A stretch of 43,692 bases of DNA from Candidatus Dependentiae bacterium (GTDB lineage: Bacteria; Babelota; Babeliae; Babelales; Chromulinivoraceae), in NCBI GenBank assembly GCA_026389065.1, contig JAPLIP010000034.1, forward strand, positions 1-43,692, given 5' to 3'. The notes under the pieces are model-generated. The model had not been told where the DNA came from and did no database searches. It was given only the letters and a program-made list of their open reading frames with translations. Below, in pieces: positions 7,161-15,095 of the stretch. Within the stretch, counting starts at the first letter, position 1, and every line of letters begins with the position of its first letter. The translations under genes were made by a program, and so were the position numbers.

Positions 7161-7925
7161 ATGGCGTACTATAAAATTGTTGTTGCATATGACGGAACTA
7201 GCTATCATGGATGGCAAGTTCAGCCAGGTGCAGCAACAATTTCTCAAGCATTAATCGATGCTTTTTCAAATGTATTTTTTCAAAAAATCTCAATCCTTGG
7301 TGCTTCTCGTACTGATGCTGGAGTGCATGCTTTGCGACAGGTTGCAATTGTAAGGTCTCCTGTTGATATTGAGATAGACGTTTTGCGCAAGGCGTGGAAT
7401 AAAGCAATTCCAACAGACATTGTTGTTCGAGATGTTCAAAAAATTGATAAGCTTGTTCATCCGCATGATGGAGTTGTTCAGAAGGTATACGCCTATCATT
7501 TTTTTCTAGAAAGACCGCTTCCTTTTGTTCAAAGGTTTGGTTGGCATTTTAGAAGAAGCGTAGATCTTGATATTTTGCGAGCATCGCTTAATCTCTTTGT
7601 TGGCACGCATGACTTTAGGTCTTTTTGCACTGGAGATGACTTGGAAGATACGATTCGCACCATTGATAGCGTAGATGTGAGCTATGTGGCTGCTTGGAAT
7701 GCGTATCGAATTGAAATTAAGGGTAAAAGTTTTTTAAGATATATGGTTCGACGAATTGTTGGAGCTTGCTTAGAAGTTGCATCGCGTGATCAGCTCGGGC
7801 TTAATGATATTGTTTCTATTCTTAATAATAAAAATCCTAGACATACTCTTCCAAATGCACCCGCAAAAGGGTTAGTATTAGAACAAATCATATATAAAGA
7901 AGGGGGACTATTTGAAAAGAGTTAA
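7161..7925 (+). CDS. truA: tRNA pseudouridine(38-40) synthase TruA
   Basis: At 254 residues this is a full-length TruA. The catalytic Asp lies in SRTDAGVHA; VAYDGTSYHGWQVQP begins the fold, and the HDFRSFCTG, LRYMVRRIVGACLEV and ALRQVA blocks are also present. It isomerises uridines 38-40 of the anticodon arm. It follows rpsR closely and its last 14 bases overlap the GNAT gene, so the order rpsF-rpsR-truA-GNAT behaves as one operon. Confidence 0.95.
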   Translation: MAYYKIVVAYDGTSYHGWQVQPGAATISQALIDAFSNVFFQKISILGASRTDAGVHALRQVAIVRSPVDIEIDVLRKAWNKAIPTDIVVRDVQKIDKLVHPHDGVVQKVYAYHFFLERPLPFVQRFGWHFRRSVDLDILRASLNLFVGTHDFRSFCTGDDLEDTIRTIDSVDVSYVAAWNAYRIEIKGKSFLRYMVRRIVGACLEVASRDQLGLNDIVSILNNKNPRHTLPNAPAKGLVLEQIIYKEGGLFEKS

Positions 7926-8487
7926 AAATATTAAATTAATAGGTCTTTGTATGCTAGCTGCATTATTTATGTCGGCTGGTATATTTTTTTGGAATAAAAA
8001 CAATTCTCGACCGGCGTCAAGTTTTGATATTCAGGATTTTGACTTTGATAGAGACAGTGCGAGCGTTGATAAGCTTTTTCATAAGGGTGACAATTGGTAT
8101 TGGATGCTTCATAATGGCATTTTAAATACATATTCACTAGATTTTATGCTTAGATATAAGACGTCATCGCAGTCTAAAAAGTTGCACAATCTTATTTTTA
8201 AGGTGCTAAAAATTGATGGGAAGCTTGCAGGCTTTTTAGCCTACTATCCTCACTCTAAGCACGTTTGGCAATTGTTGTTCTTGCTCGTTGATCAAGATTT
8301 TAGAAGACAAGGAATTGCAAAAAAACTATTGAAGTTTTCATTGGATGATATGGCTGCGAGAGGAGCTTTAAAGGTTGATCTCGCAACAAGAAACAACAAC
8401 TTTAGGTCTCAAGGGTTATACAAGGGGTTTGGAATGAAGCAAACTGGCAGCGATGAACAGTTTGTTTTCTTTTCTTGGTATAAATAG
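7912..8487 (+). CDS. Membrane-anchored GNAT-family acetyltransferase-like protein
   Basis: The start is a TTG at 7912, supported by a strong AGGGGG Shine-Dalgarno 6 bases upstream and by the hydrophobic anchor that follows (about residues 8-26: KLIGLCMLAALFMSAGIFFW). Residues ~95-190 form a GNAT fold: FLLVDQDFRRQGIAKKLLKFS contains the acetyl-CoA pyrophosphate loop (RRQGIA, normally R/QxxGxG/A), and NNNFRSQGLYKGFGM matches the final GNAT helix-strand. Acceptor unknown. The anchor implies the domain may face outward, where acetyl-CoA is not expected; alternatively it stays cytoplasmic with an N-terminal signal anchor, which I consider more likely. It overlaps truA by 14 bases. Confidence 0.75.
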   Translation: MKRVKNIKLIGLCMLAALFMSAGIFFWNKNNSRPASSFDIQDFDFDRDSASVDKLFHKGDNWYWMLHNGILNTYSLDFMLRYKTSSQSKKLHNLIFKVLKIDGKLAGFLAYYPHSKHVWQLLFLLVDQDFRRQGIAKKLLKFSLDDMAARGALKVDLATRNNNFRSQGLYKGFGMKQTGSDEQFVFFSWYK

Positions 8488-8528
8488 TAGAGTATAGAAA
8501 GATTTTTTACATAGATAAATAGAATCAA

Positions 8529-8568
8529 GGCAAAAACATATTTTGTATGTTTGTGCTGTAGTTTTGCC
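8529..8568. other. Nested inverted repeat after the GNAT gene
   Basis: GGCAAAA (8529-8535) can pair with TTTTGCC (8562-8568), and inside it AAACATA (8534-8540) pairs with TATGTTT (8546-8552) around a 5-base loop. The two stems share two bases. No T-run follows on the plus strand, so this is not a canonical terminator; it may end the truA transcript or structure the leader of the next gene. Confidence 0.35.
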
Positions 8569-8622
8569 AGAAATTGTTATGGTCCAAAATATTAGACGTT
8601 AAAAAGTTGAAAGGATAATAAT

Positions 8623-9252
8623 ATGAAAAAAAGTATCATGTTTTTACTGTGCTTATCTTATTTGCATGCAGCATCTTTATTTGCTTGTTCATTTGCTATA
8701 AAAGTTCCTGAAAAATTTCTTATGCAAAAAGCATCGTTGGTTATTTATATGGTTGATGAATTTGGCAATCAGTGTGCTGGAAAATGCCAACTTGATCAAT
8801 ATAGCGGCTCTAGAAAAATCGCTCAAAGCGAGCTAGAGATAACATCTTGTGCTGATATTGATCATTTGCCCAACGCTATCGACTTGATGGTATCAATCAG
8901 CCAAGCAGATCAAGCGGTTATTCTTAACTTTGAATTTGATAAATCTATGGCTGTTCTTCGTATTTTAGTAATTAAAGATACGCTTCTTGAAGAAAATCCA
9001 TTTGATATAATATCTTTTCCGGTCGGTCAACATTCCTCTGTAGACAATGCAGATGAGTTTGATGAGTTTTCCAATCTTGTTGATAATGTTGATATGACCA
9101 TGGTAGAAACTTCTATGAAAAAAAGTAAAAATAGTCGGTCGCTATTTCAGCAATATATTACATATGCAGAAATTTTTGCCCTTGTTCAGTATGGCAAAGC
9201 AAAGCGCGCTGCAAGCAATGTAGCATCATGGCTTAATTCTTCTGGAAATTAA
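8623..9252 (+). CDS. Secreted protein of unknown function
   Basis: The 209-residue protein begins with a signal peptide (MKKSIMFLLCLSYLHAASLFA) and a cysteine just beyond it (ACSFAI), so cleavage after LFA or lipidation are both possible. The mature N-terminal half alternates hydrophobic and polar residues and looks like a beta-sandwich (IKVPEKFLMQKASLVIYMV, then DLMVSISQADQAVILNFEF). Two cysteine pairs (CAGKC and the later TSCAD) could form disulfides outside the membrane. The C-terminal ~60 residues are helical and basic. No family is recognised. A good GAAAGGA Shine-Dalgarno precedes the ATG. rsmE follows six bases after the stop, so they are likely co-transcribed. Confidence 0.7.
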   Translation: MKKSIMFLLCLSYLHAASLFACSFAIKVPEKFLMQKASLVIYMVDEFGNQCAGKCQLDQYSGSRKIAQSELEITSCADIDHLPNAIDLMVSISQADQAVILNFEFDKSMAVLRILVIKDTLLEENPFDIISFPVGQHSSVDNADEFDEFSNLVDNVDMTMVETSMKKSKNSRSLFQQYITYAEIFALVQYGKAKRAASNVASWLNSSGN

Positions 9253-9258
9253 TAAACA

Positions 9259-10008
9259 ATGTTAAATAAAGATCATGGCCAAAAACATATATTTTCATTT
9301 TTTTGTCCAAGCATAATTCAATCTTCTTGGTCTTCTGGTTCAATAATCTGGCTACAAGATGAAGACTTGGTGCATCGGCTTATCAAGGTTGTAAAGGTTG
9401 AAAAAGATGATGAATTTGTGTTGTTTGATAAAGAACGCAATGTTTTTATCAAAGTTCTTTCAGTGTTGAAAAAAGAAATTCAAGCTCAAGTGCTTTCTTT
9501 GCAAGACAATGTTTTGTTGCAGCCAAAAATTACTTTTTTATTGCCACTTTTAAAAAAAGAGGCTCTTGAGCAGGCGGTGTATTCCTTGACCGAAATAGGT
9601 GTAAGTGAAATTCGCTTAGTGGTAACTGCAAAATCAAGACAATCGTTGATGTCACCAAAAGAATATCAACGCCTTTGCGGAATTGTCGTTGCTGCAGCAG
9701 AGCAATCAAAAAATTATAATTTCTCTGAGCTGTTCGAGCCTGAGACCCTATCAAACACTGTTATTGATAAATTATTGCCATCTTGCAAAATTGTTTTTGA
9801 TGCTGCAGGAGAGTCGTTTTTTGAAATAAAAAAAGATATAACAAGAAATCAAAGCGTTACTCTTTTTGTTGGTCCAGAGGGCGGCCTTCTTGAAAAAGAG
9901 CTTTCCTTTTTAAGTTCTGAAAAGTTTCAAAAATGTGCTTTAACACAAACAACGCTTCGAGCTGTTCAGGCTGTTGCTGTAAGCGCTGCCTTATTTCGAT
10001 TGTCATAG
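9259..10008 (+). CDS. rsmE: 16S rRNA (uracil1498-N3)-methyltransferase RsmE
   Basis: The 249-residue SPOUT-class enzyme has an N-terminal PUA-like region (HIFSFFCPSII... HRLIKVVKVEKDDEFVLFD) and a C-terminal knotted methyltransferase domain. The latter carries ITFLLPLLKKEALEQAVYSLTEIGV, the AEQSKN motif, the SAM loop VGPEGGLLEKEL and the LRAVQA segment, where most family members have LRTETA. It methylates U1498 of 16S rRNA in assembled small subunits. It converges with a small secreted-protein gene 8 bases away. Confidence 0.92.
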   Translation: MLNKDHGQKHIFSFFCPSIIQSSWSSGSIIWLQDEDLVHRLIKVVKVEKDDEFVLFDKERNVFIKVLSVLKKEIQAQVLSLQDNVLLQPKITFLLPLLKKEALEQAVYSLTEIGVSEIRLVVTAKSRQSLMSPKEYQRLCGIVVAAAEQSKNYNFSELFEPETLSNTVIDKLLPSCKIVFDAAGESFFEIKKDITRNQSVTLFVGPEGGLLEKELSFLSSEKFQKCALTQTTLRAVQAVAVSAALFRLS

Positions 10009-10016
10009 AAAATAAA

Positions 10017-10304
10017 TTATTGCTTAGCTGGTGTTTCTTGCGCGGGTAAAGATACAGGATCTATATTTATGAGATTAAGGTCTTGTAGCATTTGATCTGT
10101 AGCTGCAAATGATTCACCCGGATATTGTTCCATAAATTGATTGATTGCCTCTTGTAAGGTATTGCAATTTTGATACAGGTGAAACTCTCCTTGGCTGTCA
10201 ATAATTATTTGCGCTGGTTTTTCATTTATAAAAACAGTACAAAGAGCTTCACGGTTTACAGTCGCAAGCGATAAGCAAATCAATATGCCAATTATTTTTT
10301 TCAT
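10017..10304 (-). CDS. Small secreted protein of unknown function
   Basis: A 95-residue protein with a clear signal peptide (MKKIIGILICLSLATVNREALC) and an AAAGGAAC Shine-Dalgarno ahead of the ATG. The mature part is ~73 residues with two cysteines (one at the signal end, one in YQNCNTLQEA), acidic overall, ending in a Pro/Ala-rich tail (VSLPAQETPAKQ). The TLQEAINQFMEQYPG segment is probably a helix. No family is recognised. It is monocistronic as far as can be seen, lying between convergent rsmE and the NTP-pyrophosphatase gene. Confidence 0.65.
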   Translation of the reverse strand: MKKIIGILICLSLATVNREALCTVFINEKPAQIIIDSQGEFHLYQNCNTLQEAINQFMEQYPGESFAATDQMLQDLNLINIDPVSLPAQETPAKQ

Positions 10305-10390
10305 TTAAGTCGTTCCTTTATAATGCATGATTAATAGCATTAGGAGCTTAGAATGGATTTTGTAATAGGTCAAGCTATTGAGGTAAGGTC

Positions 10391-10798
10391 TTATGTTTGA
10401 TTTTTTATTTCAGGATATTTGTCAGGGTTTGCTAGGCAATATTTCTCAGCAAGGCTACCAACCGGGTGTTCAGCAACAGTGATAAATCTTTTACCATCAA
10501 AACCACCTTTTTCTTTACGTTTTTTTAGCTTGCAGTCATTTAATTCTTTTGTTGTAAATCCGTGTGATTTTCTTAGTGCGTCTACAACTTCAAGTACGTC
10601 AGCAAGCTCTTCAAGCATGTTTTCTTTTGTCGTTGCATGCTGAACTTCATGAGCTTCTTCTATCAATTTTAAGCTTAATTGTTTTTGAAATTCTTGATCA
10701 GACAGCTCTATCCAATAAAGCCTTGATCCAAGTGGCTCAAGAATGTTGCTTATTTTGTCTCGAAATAATTTGTTTTGTTTAAATGCGCGTGATGTCAT
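10391..10798 (-). CDS. MazG/phosphoribosyl-ATP-pyrophosphohydrolase-like NTP pyrophosphatase (COG4997 type)
   Basis: The 135-residue protein has the all-alpha NTP pyrophosphatase core: LIEEAHEVQ (first metal-binding EExxE-like helix) and EELADVLEVVDAL (second acidic helix, ExxD). An N-terminal FRDKI motif and the conserved KKRKEKGGFDGKRFI block are typical of the COG4997 group. Relatives hydrolyse nucleoside triphosphates to monophosphates, and the group is thought to clean non-canonical nucleotides; the substrate here is not known. It lies upstream of a small secreted gene and 47 bases downstream of tsaB on the same strand. AAGGA precedes the ATG by about 10 bases. Confidence 0.8.
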   Translation of the reverse strand: MTSRAFKQNKLFRDKISNILEPLGSRLYWIELSDQEFQKQLSLKLIEEAHEVQHATTKENMLEELADVLEVVDALRKSHGFTTKELNDCKLKKRKEKGGFDGKRFITVAEHPVGSLAEKYCLANPDKYPEIKNQT

Positions 10799-10845
10799 TA
10801 TTTTATAATTCCTTTTTTGTAAAAAAGATAAGTAGGTGCAGGAGT

Positions 10846-11496
10846 TTATTTCGTAGATAGGTCTTCAAAGTAGATTGGCTTTAAATAATCTGTTTCAAGT
10901 TTATTTTGTAAAAACAGATCCAAAGATTTTTTAGCCATAGACTCAATTGAATTAAAAAGCGGTATTGTGCTTGGAAAAGTTACGTTATTGCCTGCATGTT
11001 TTTGTAACTTCTCTTTGTACATTTGCGCTCCATTGCCAAGAGCTAGAAAAACGGTCGATTGTTTGTTTAATTTTTCAATGAGTTGGTTTATAGAGCAAGC
11101 GCCTGTTTTGGTTTTTGTATTTTCTTTATATTGATAAAAAACATTATCAGCAAAAGCTTGGAAAATAATTAATGTGTTTTCATTTTCATGCTCGAGGCTT
11201 AAAAGTTCTAGGGCTGTTAGTTTAATTAATGGGATTTTTGAAGCAAAGTGTATACCGTTTGCCATTGTCAGTAAGGCTCTAAGTGTGTTATAAGGCCCGG
11301 GACCAACATTAACGCCGATAAATTTTAGATCGCTTAGCTTAAGATTGTGATTTTCTAGCATGCTTGAAATATGAGGAATTGTTGATTTTATAGCGTTGAA
11401 TTTATGCTCTTGGGCTAATTGTATGATATTGCCATTGTCGCAGAGTGCGACTTCAATTTTATCATAAGGATATTGCAAGATGATGTAAGGCAGCAT
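10846..11496 (-). CDS. tsaB: tRNA t6A biosynthesis protein TsaB
   Basis: The 216-residue protein matches TsaB (YeaZ), the partner of TsaD in making threonylcarbamoyl-adenosine 37 of ANN-decoding tRNAs. Recognisable blocks are the N-terminal strand pair (YIILQYPYDKIEVALCDNG), the HISSMLENHNLKLSDLKFIGVNVGPGPYNTLRALLTMANG core (here split as GVNVGPGPYNTLRALL) and KIPLIKLTALELL. The usual IDTS and GPGSFTGLR motifs have drifted to LQYP and GPGPYNTLR. This is tolerable because TsaB is structural rather than catalytic. It follows the zinc-ribbon gene by five bases. TsaD is encoded at 22806-23828; TsaC and TsaE are not in the window. Confidence 0.85.
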   Translation of the reverse strand: MLPYIILQYPYDKIEVALCDNGNIIQLAQEHKFNAIKSTIPHISSMLENHNLKLSDLKFIGVNVGPGPYNTLRALLTMANGIHFASKIPLIKLTALELLSLEHENENTLIIFQAFADNVFYQYKENTKTKTGACSINQLIEKLNKQSTVFLALGNGAQMYKEKLQKHAGNNVTFPSTIPLFNSIESMAKKSLDLFLQNKLETDYLKPIYFEDLSTK

Positions 11497-11501
11497 AGAG
11501 A

Positions 11502-11678
11502 TTATTTTTTTCTAGGTTTTTGTTGTTGTAAATAGATTCCAAAGTAATCATACTCCAAAACCTTTTCTTTTTTCAGTGTTATTTTTCCGCAGTTGAGACA
11601 TCTCCACCCTTCAAAGTTGAGAAAGTGATCAAAAAAGAGCTGCTGAATCATTAATCCTGAACATTTTCGGCATTGCAT
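11502..11678 (-). CDS. Small zinc-ribbon protein
   Basis: I start at the ATG at 11678 (58 residues), which has GGAG (11685-11688) at the ideal distance of 6 bases; a GTG at 11690 would place the ribosome site inside the gene. Two Cys pairs (MQCRKCSGLM and WRCLNCGKIT) separated by about 23 residues form a classic four-cysteine zinc ribbon. The basic tail (QQQKPRKK) suggests nucleic-acid contact. Similar tiny zinc ribbons are widespread and uncharacterised. The stop is 5 bases before tsaB, so the two are co-translated. Confidence 0.75.
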   Translation of the reverse strand: MQCRKCSGLMIQQLFFDHFLNFEGWRCLNCGKITLKKEKVLEYDYFGIYLQQQKPRKK

Positions 11679-11751
11679 ACATATCTCCACTTAAGGGGAA
11701 TGGACAAATTCTATGTTAAGATTATTTCTCAGCCATTGTCAAGACATCTAA

Positions 11752-12147
11752 TTAATTTAAAAACTGTAGATAGGTTTGAAGTATTATAGCTGCGGCGATC
11801 GAGTGTTCTTGAGCCCCATCTGTTTTTGCTTTTTTCCCTTGAATGGTTCGAGCTCCTTTGCTTGAAAGTCTTTCGTCCCACAAAATATATTTTTTGTCTG
11901 GGAACTCTGCCTCAATTAAATCTTTTTGGGCCAGGACTTTTTTTGTCTGCAGGCTTTCAGTGTCTCTCATTGTTCTTGGATAGCCGATTACAACGGTTTC
12001 TATTTTCTCTTTAGCAAATAGTTCGTGTAAAAAAGGCATAAGGAGTTCTAGTTTTGTGGTTTTATAAGGAGTCGCAATTATTTTTAAAGGGTCGCTCATC
12101 GCAGTTCCTATCCAAACATCTCCAAGATCAAGAGCTAATACTTTCAT
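11752..12147 (-). CDS. ruvX: Putative Holliday junction resolvase / pre-16S rRNA nuclease RuvX (YqgF)
   Basis: At 131 residues this is the normal YqgF/RuvX size with an RNase H-like fold: MKVLALDLGDVWIGTAMSDP (first catalytic Asp), VVIGYPRTM, DERLSSKGA and the last acidic-rich helix KKAKTDGAQEHSIAAAIILQTYL. Family members process the 5' end of 16S rRNA and have been proposed to resolve recombination junctions. It sits at the head of the minus-strand tsaB group, separated from the zinc ribbon by ~70 bases, and diverges from the AGCS transporter. Confidence 0.92.
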   Translation of the reverse strand: MKVLALDLGDVWIGTAMSDPLKIIATPYKTTKLELLMPFLHELFAKEKIETVVIGYPRTMRDTESLQTKKVLAQKDLIEAEFPDKKYILWDERLSSKGARTIQGKKAKTDGAQEHSIAAAIILQTYLQFLN

Positions 12148-12198
12148 GGTTTTTTTTCTTTCAGCATATCGACAAATTTGTGGTTTTGATGGAGAATT

Positions 12199-12228
12199 TT
12201 GTTACTTTTTGTAAAAATATGGTACAGT
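12199..12228 (+). promoter_or_regulatory. Candidate promoter of the AGCS-murE-mutY operon
   Basis: TTGTTA (12199-12204), an 18-base spacer and TACAGT (12223-12228) lie in the 163-base divergent gap between ruvX and the transporter. The match is partial; a TATAAA-containing stretch near 12270 is an alternative. Confidence 0.3.
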
Positions 12229-12310
12229 TTTTTTATGCATTTTACGAGCGCATATTTTATAAAACCTCTTATAAATTTATAGATACGAATTAAAAAAATA
12301 AAGGAATATT

Positions 12311-13648
12311 GTGAATTTTTCTACAATGCTATCAGATCTTGAAAACATAATTTGGGGACTGCCTTTTTTACTGTTTTTCTTTGGTACGTGCGTGTACATG
12401 ACCATGCAGCTTGGATTTGTTCAATTTCGTTATTTTGCTAAAGCTATTCGAGTAGTTTTTAAGTCAGATGAATCGAGCAGTACTGTTGTAGCCGCAGGAA
12501 AGCTTTCTCCATTTCAAGCATTTATGAACACTCTTGGTGGCAATATTGGAAATGGCAGCTTAGCAGGAGTTCCAACCGCTATCGCTCTTGGTGGTCCAGG
12601 TGCAATTTTCTGGATGCTGTTGATGTCTACTTTTTCTGTCTCGCTGCGGTTTGCAGAAGTTTACCTTGCAACCTATTTTAGCGATAAAGCAACAGCAGAA
12701 AAATCTGGCCCGATGTATTATTTAAGCTTGCTGCCTTTTGGTGCAGTTCTTTCTTATTTGTTTGGTGTTTTTGGTTTAATTTATATGCTGACTGGCGGAA
12801 ACTTAATTCAGTGTAATGCTGTTGGGTCTGCATTAAGTCGATCATGGGGAGTAAGCCAAGAAATTTCTGCGGTATTTGTTTTTCTTTTCATATCCTATGT
12901 CATTATTGGTGGATCTGATAGAATCGTTAAATTTTTAGATAAATTAGTTCCTGTTAAAGTTTACGGTTTTTTAATTACCGCTGTGATGGTTTTAATTTAT
13001 AATTTTGCTTCTATTCCTCATGCGCTTTACCTTATGATTTCTTTAGCTTTTAATCCACAAGCAGTTGTTGGTGGAACATTTGGTTTTGCTATTCAACGCT
13101 CGCTTGCAGCAGGTTTTTCTCGCGGCGTTAATGCAAGTGAGGCTGGCCTTGGTACCGCAGCTGTAGCATTTGGTACAACAAAAGGCCAAGACCCAATAGA
13201 AAATGGTATAATGTCTATGCTTAGCATTTACATCAACACTCACATAGTTTGCTTTTTAGTTTCTCTTTGCGTTATTGCAAGTGGTGCTTGGCAAACGGGA
13301 GAAGTTGGAATAGCAATGCTTGTTTCTTCATACGAAACAGTTTTTGGTTCTTTTGGTGGACTTATTGTTACGGTTCTTGTTTCAATGTTTGCTATGAGCG
13401 TTGTGGTTGCTTATGCATACAATGCTCGAATCTGCTGGAGCTTTTTATTTAAAGGAAAAGCTGATTGGTTATTTTCGGTTGTTTATATATTGTGTGCAGC
13501 GGCTGGAACATTAATGCGCGCTGATGTTGTTTGGAATATTAATGGTATTTCAACTGCCGCGATCTTTGCAGTAAACGTTTTGGGCTTGTTATGGTTTACG
13601 AGCACGGTAAAAACAGGCTTAACTTCTTACAGAAAAAAATATGCTTAA
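12311..13648 (+). CDS. Alanine/glycine:cation symporter (AGCS family)
   Basis: The start is GTG at 12311 with AAAGGA seven bases upstream. The 445-residue protein has about ten hydrophobic membrane segments and the AGCS signature near residues 75-105: NTLGGNIGNGSLAGVPTAIA then LGGPGAIFWM. It also has FSRGVNASEAGLGTAAVAFG and the YINTHIVCFLVS segment. Family members import alanine or glycine with Na+ or H+. It overlaps murE by 8 bases; co-expression of an amino-acid importer with murein synthesis is suggestive, but D-/L-Ala import for peptidoglycan is only inference. Confidence 0.92.
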   Translation: MNFSTMLSDLENIIWGLPFLLFFFGTCVYMTMQLGFVQFRYFAKAIRVVFKSDESSSTVVAAGKLSPFQAFMNTLGGNIGNGSLAGVPTAIALGGPGAIFWMLLMSTFSVSLRFAEVYLATYFSDKATAEKSGPMYYLSLLPFGAVLSYLFGVFGLIYMLTGGNLIQCNAVGSALSRSWGVSQEISAVFVFLFISYVIIGGSDRIVKFLDKLVPVKVYGFLITAVMVLIYNFASIPHALYLMISLAFNPQAVVGGTFGFAIQRSLAAGFSRGVNASEAGLGTAAVAFGTTKGQDPIENGIMSMLSIYINTHIVCFLVSLCVIASGAWQTGEVGIAMLVSSYETVFGSFGGLIVTVLVSMFAMSVVVAYAYNARICWSFLFKGKADWLFSVVYILCAAAGTLMRADVVWNINGISTAAIFAVNVLGLLWFTSTVKTGLTSYRKKYA

Positions 13649-15095
13649 CGGTACAAATACTATAGTTCTTCGCGATATTTATCCTGTTACTGCCCATACA
13701 GATTTTGTTGGAGCTGGATCAACGTTTGTTGCAATTCCTGGCGCGAAAACTGATGGACTAAATTATATTTCACTTGCTTTGCAAAAGGGAGCTACAACAA
13801 TTGTTGTTGAGCAGGGCGTTTTGTTATCACAAGAGTTAAGTGATTTGGTTGAAGCTTTTGGGGCTCAAATTATATTTGTTCCAAATTGCCGCAAAGCTCT
13901 TTCTCAAATGGCTGCTCAAGCCTTAGATTTTCCAGCAAAGAAATTAAAAATTGTAGGAATTACGGGAACAAAGGGCAAAACCTCAACGGCTTACATGGTT
14001 TATCACATGCTTCATGCATTGGGTAAGAAAGTTGCCTTGATTAGTACTGTTGAAAAGCGCATTGAGTCTGACTATGTCACGATCTCTTTAACTACTCCTC
14101 TTCCCGATCAAATACATATATTTTTAGATGAATGCGTGAAGCGCAGCATTGAATATGTTGTTATGGAAGTTTCTGCGCAGGCATTAACTTTGCAACGCCT
14201 AGAAGGCATAGAGTTTGAAGCTGGAGTTTTTACCAACTTTTCACATGAACATCTGGAGTTTTATGATGATTTGCAGCAATACTTTAAAGCAAAAACTTTG
14301 CTGGTTCCAAAAATAAAAAATCCAAAAAACATGTTTATAAATATTGATGATAAGCATGGGCAAGTTTTGCATCAAGAAAATCCTGAATGCTCATCATTTT
14401 CTTTAGTTGATAAAAATGCAACTTTGTACGGTTGTGCGCATCCACAAAGCTCAGAAGTTTCTGTGCATGTTAAAATTGATGGCAATACTTATGATGTTTA
14501 TACGCCGCTTTTAGGTCAGTTTAATGTTTATAATTTGCTTGGTGTTTTAGGCCTTGTGCAGGCTTTGGGAATTAGCATTGCAGATGTTAGATGGAGCTTG
14601 AAAGGCTTGCAGCATGTTCCTGGTCGCATGGAGCAATATATTTTACAAAATGGGTCTCGATGTTTTATTGATTACGCTCACAATCCATCATCATTTGAAG
14701 CGGTTCTTTCAACGCTTAGATCAATGACTTCTCATTTAATAGTTGTGTTTGGCGCTGCAGGAAATCGAGATAAGCAAAAGCGTCCATTGATGGGATCTGT
14801 TGCTCAAAAATATTGCGATGTTGTAATTTTAACTTCTGACAACCCTCGAGATGAAAACCCTGTGTTAATTGCAAAAGAGGTTGAAACTGGTTTTGATTTT
14901 GATAAGCCGTTTGAATTGTATAGAGAGTTAAATCGTGTAAAAGCTATTGAGTTTGGTTATGAATTAACTAAAAAAGGTAGCATTCTTGCAATTCTTGGTA
15001 AGGGTCGCGATGAATATCAAATTGTTGGAGATTTAACTTTTCCGTTTAAAGAACGTTCAATTATTAAACCATTCATTGCGCAAAATGAAGATTAA
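13641..15095 (+). CDS. murE: UDP-N-acetylmuramoyl-tripeptide synthetase MurE (meso-DAP type)
   Basis: The 484-residue Mur ligase has the three usual domains: an N-terminal UDP-binding domain (FVGAGSTFVAIPGAKTDG), a central ATPase domain with the P-loop GITGTKGKTSTAYM and the MEVSAQAL and FTNFSHEHLEFY motifs, and a C-terminal domain with VFGAAGNRDKQKRPLMG. The C-terminal SDNPRDENP carries the DNPR signature that recognises meso-diaminopimelate; lysine-adding enzymes differ there. It adds the third residue of the stem peptide. It overlaps both neighbours (transporter upstream by 8 bases, MutY-like downstream), so the three genes form a coupled operon. Confidence 0.95.
   Translation: MLNGTNTIVLRDIYPVTAHTDFVGAGSTFVAIPGAKTDGLNYISLALQKGATTIVVEQGVLLSQELSDLVEAFGAQIIFVPNCRKALSQMAAQALDFPAKKLKIVGITGTKGKTSTAYMVYHMLHALGKKVALISTVEKRIESDYVTISLTTPLPDQIHIFLDECVKRSIEYVVMEVSAQALTLQRLEGIEFEAGVFTNFSHEHLEFYDDLQQYFKAKTLLVPKIKNPKNMFINIDDKHGQVLHQENPECSSFSLVDKNATLYGCAHPQSSEVSVHVKIDGNTYDVYTPLLGQFNVYNLLGVLGLVQALGISIADVRWSLKGLQHVPGRMEQYILQNGSRCFIDYAHNPSSFEAVLSTLRSMTSHLIVVFGAAGNRDKQKRPLMGSVAQKYCDVVILTSDNPRDENPVLIAKEVETGFDFDKPFELYRELNRVKAIEFGYELTKKGSILAILGKGRDEYQIVGDLTFPFKERSIIKPFIAQNED

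Noticed and set aside
12054-12293. Plus-strand frame of 79 residues across the ruvX start
   Set aside because: It is antisense to the conserved start of ruvX and is rich in Phe, as expected from a T-rich shadow; no ribosome site.
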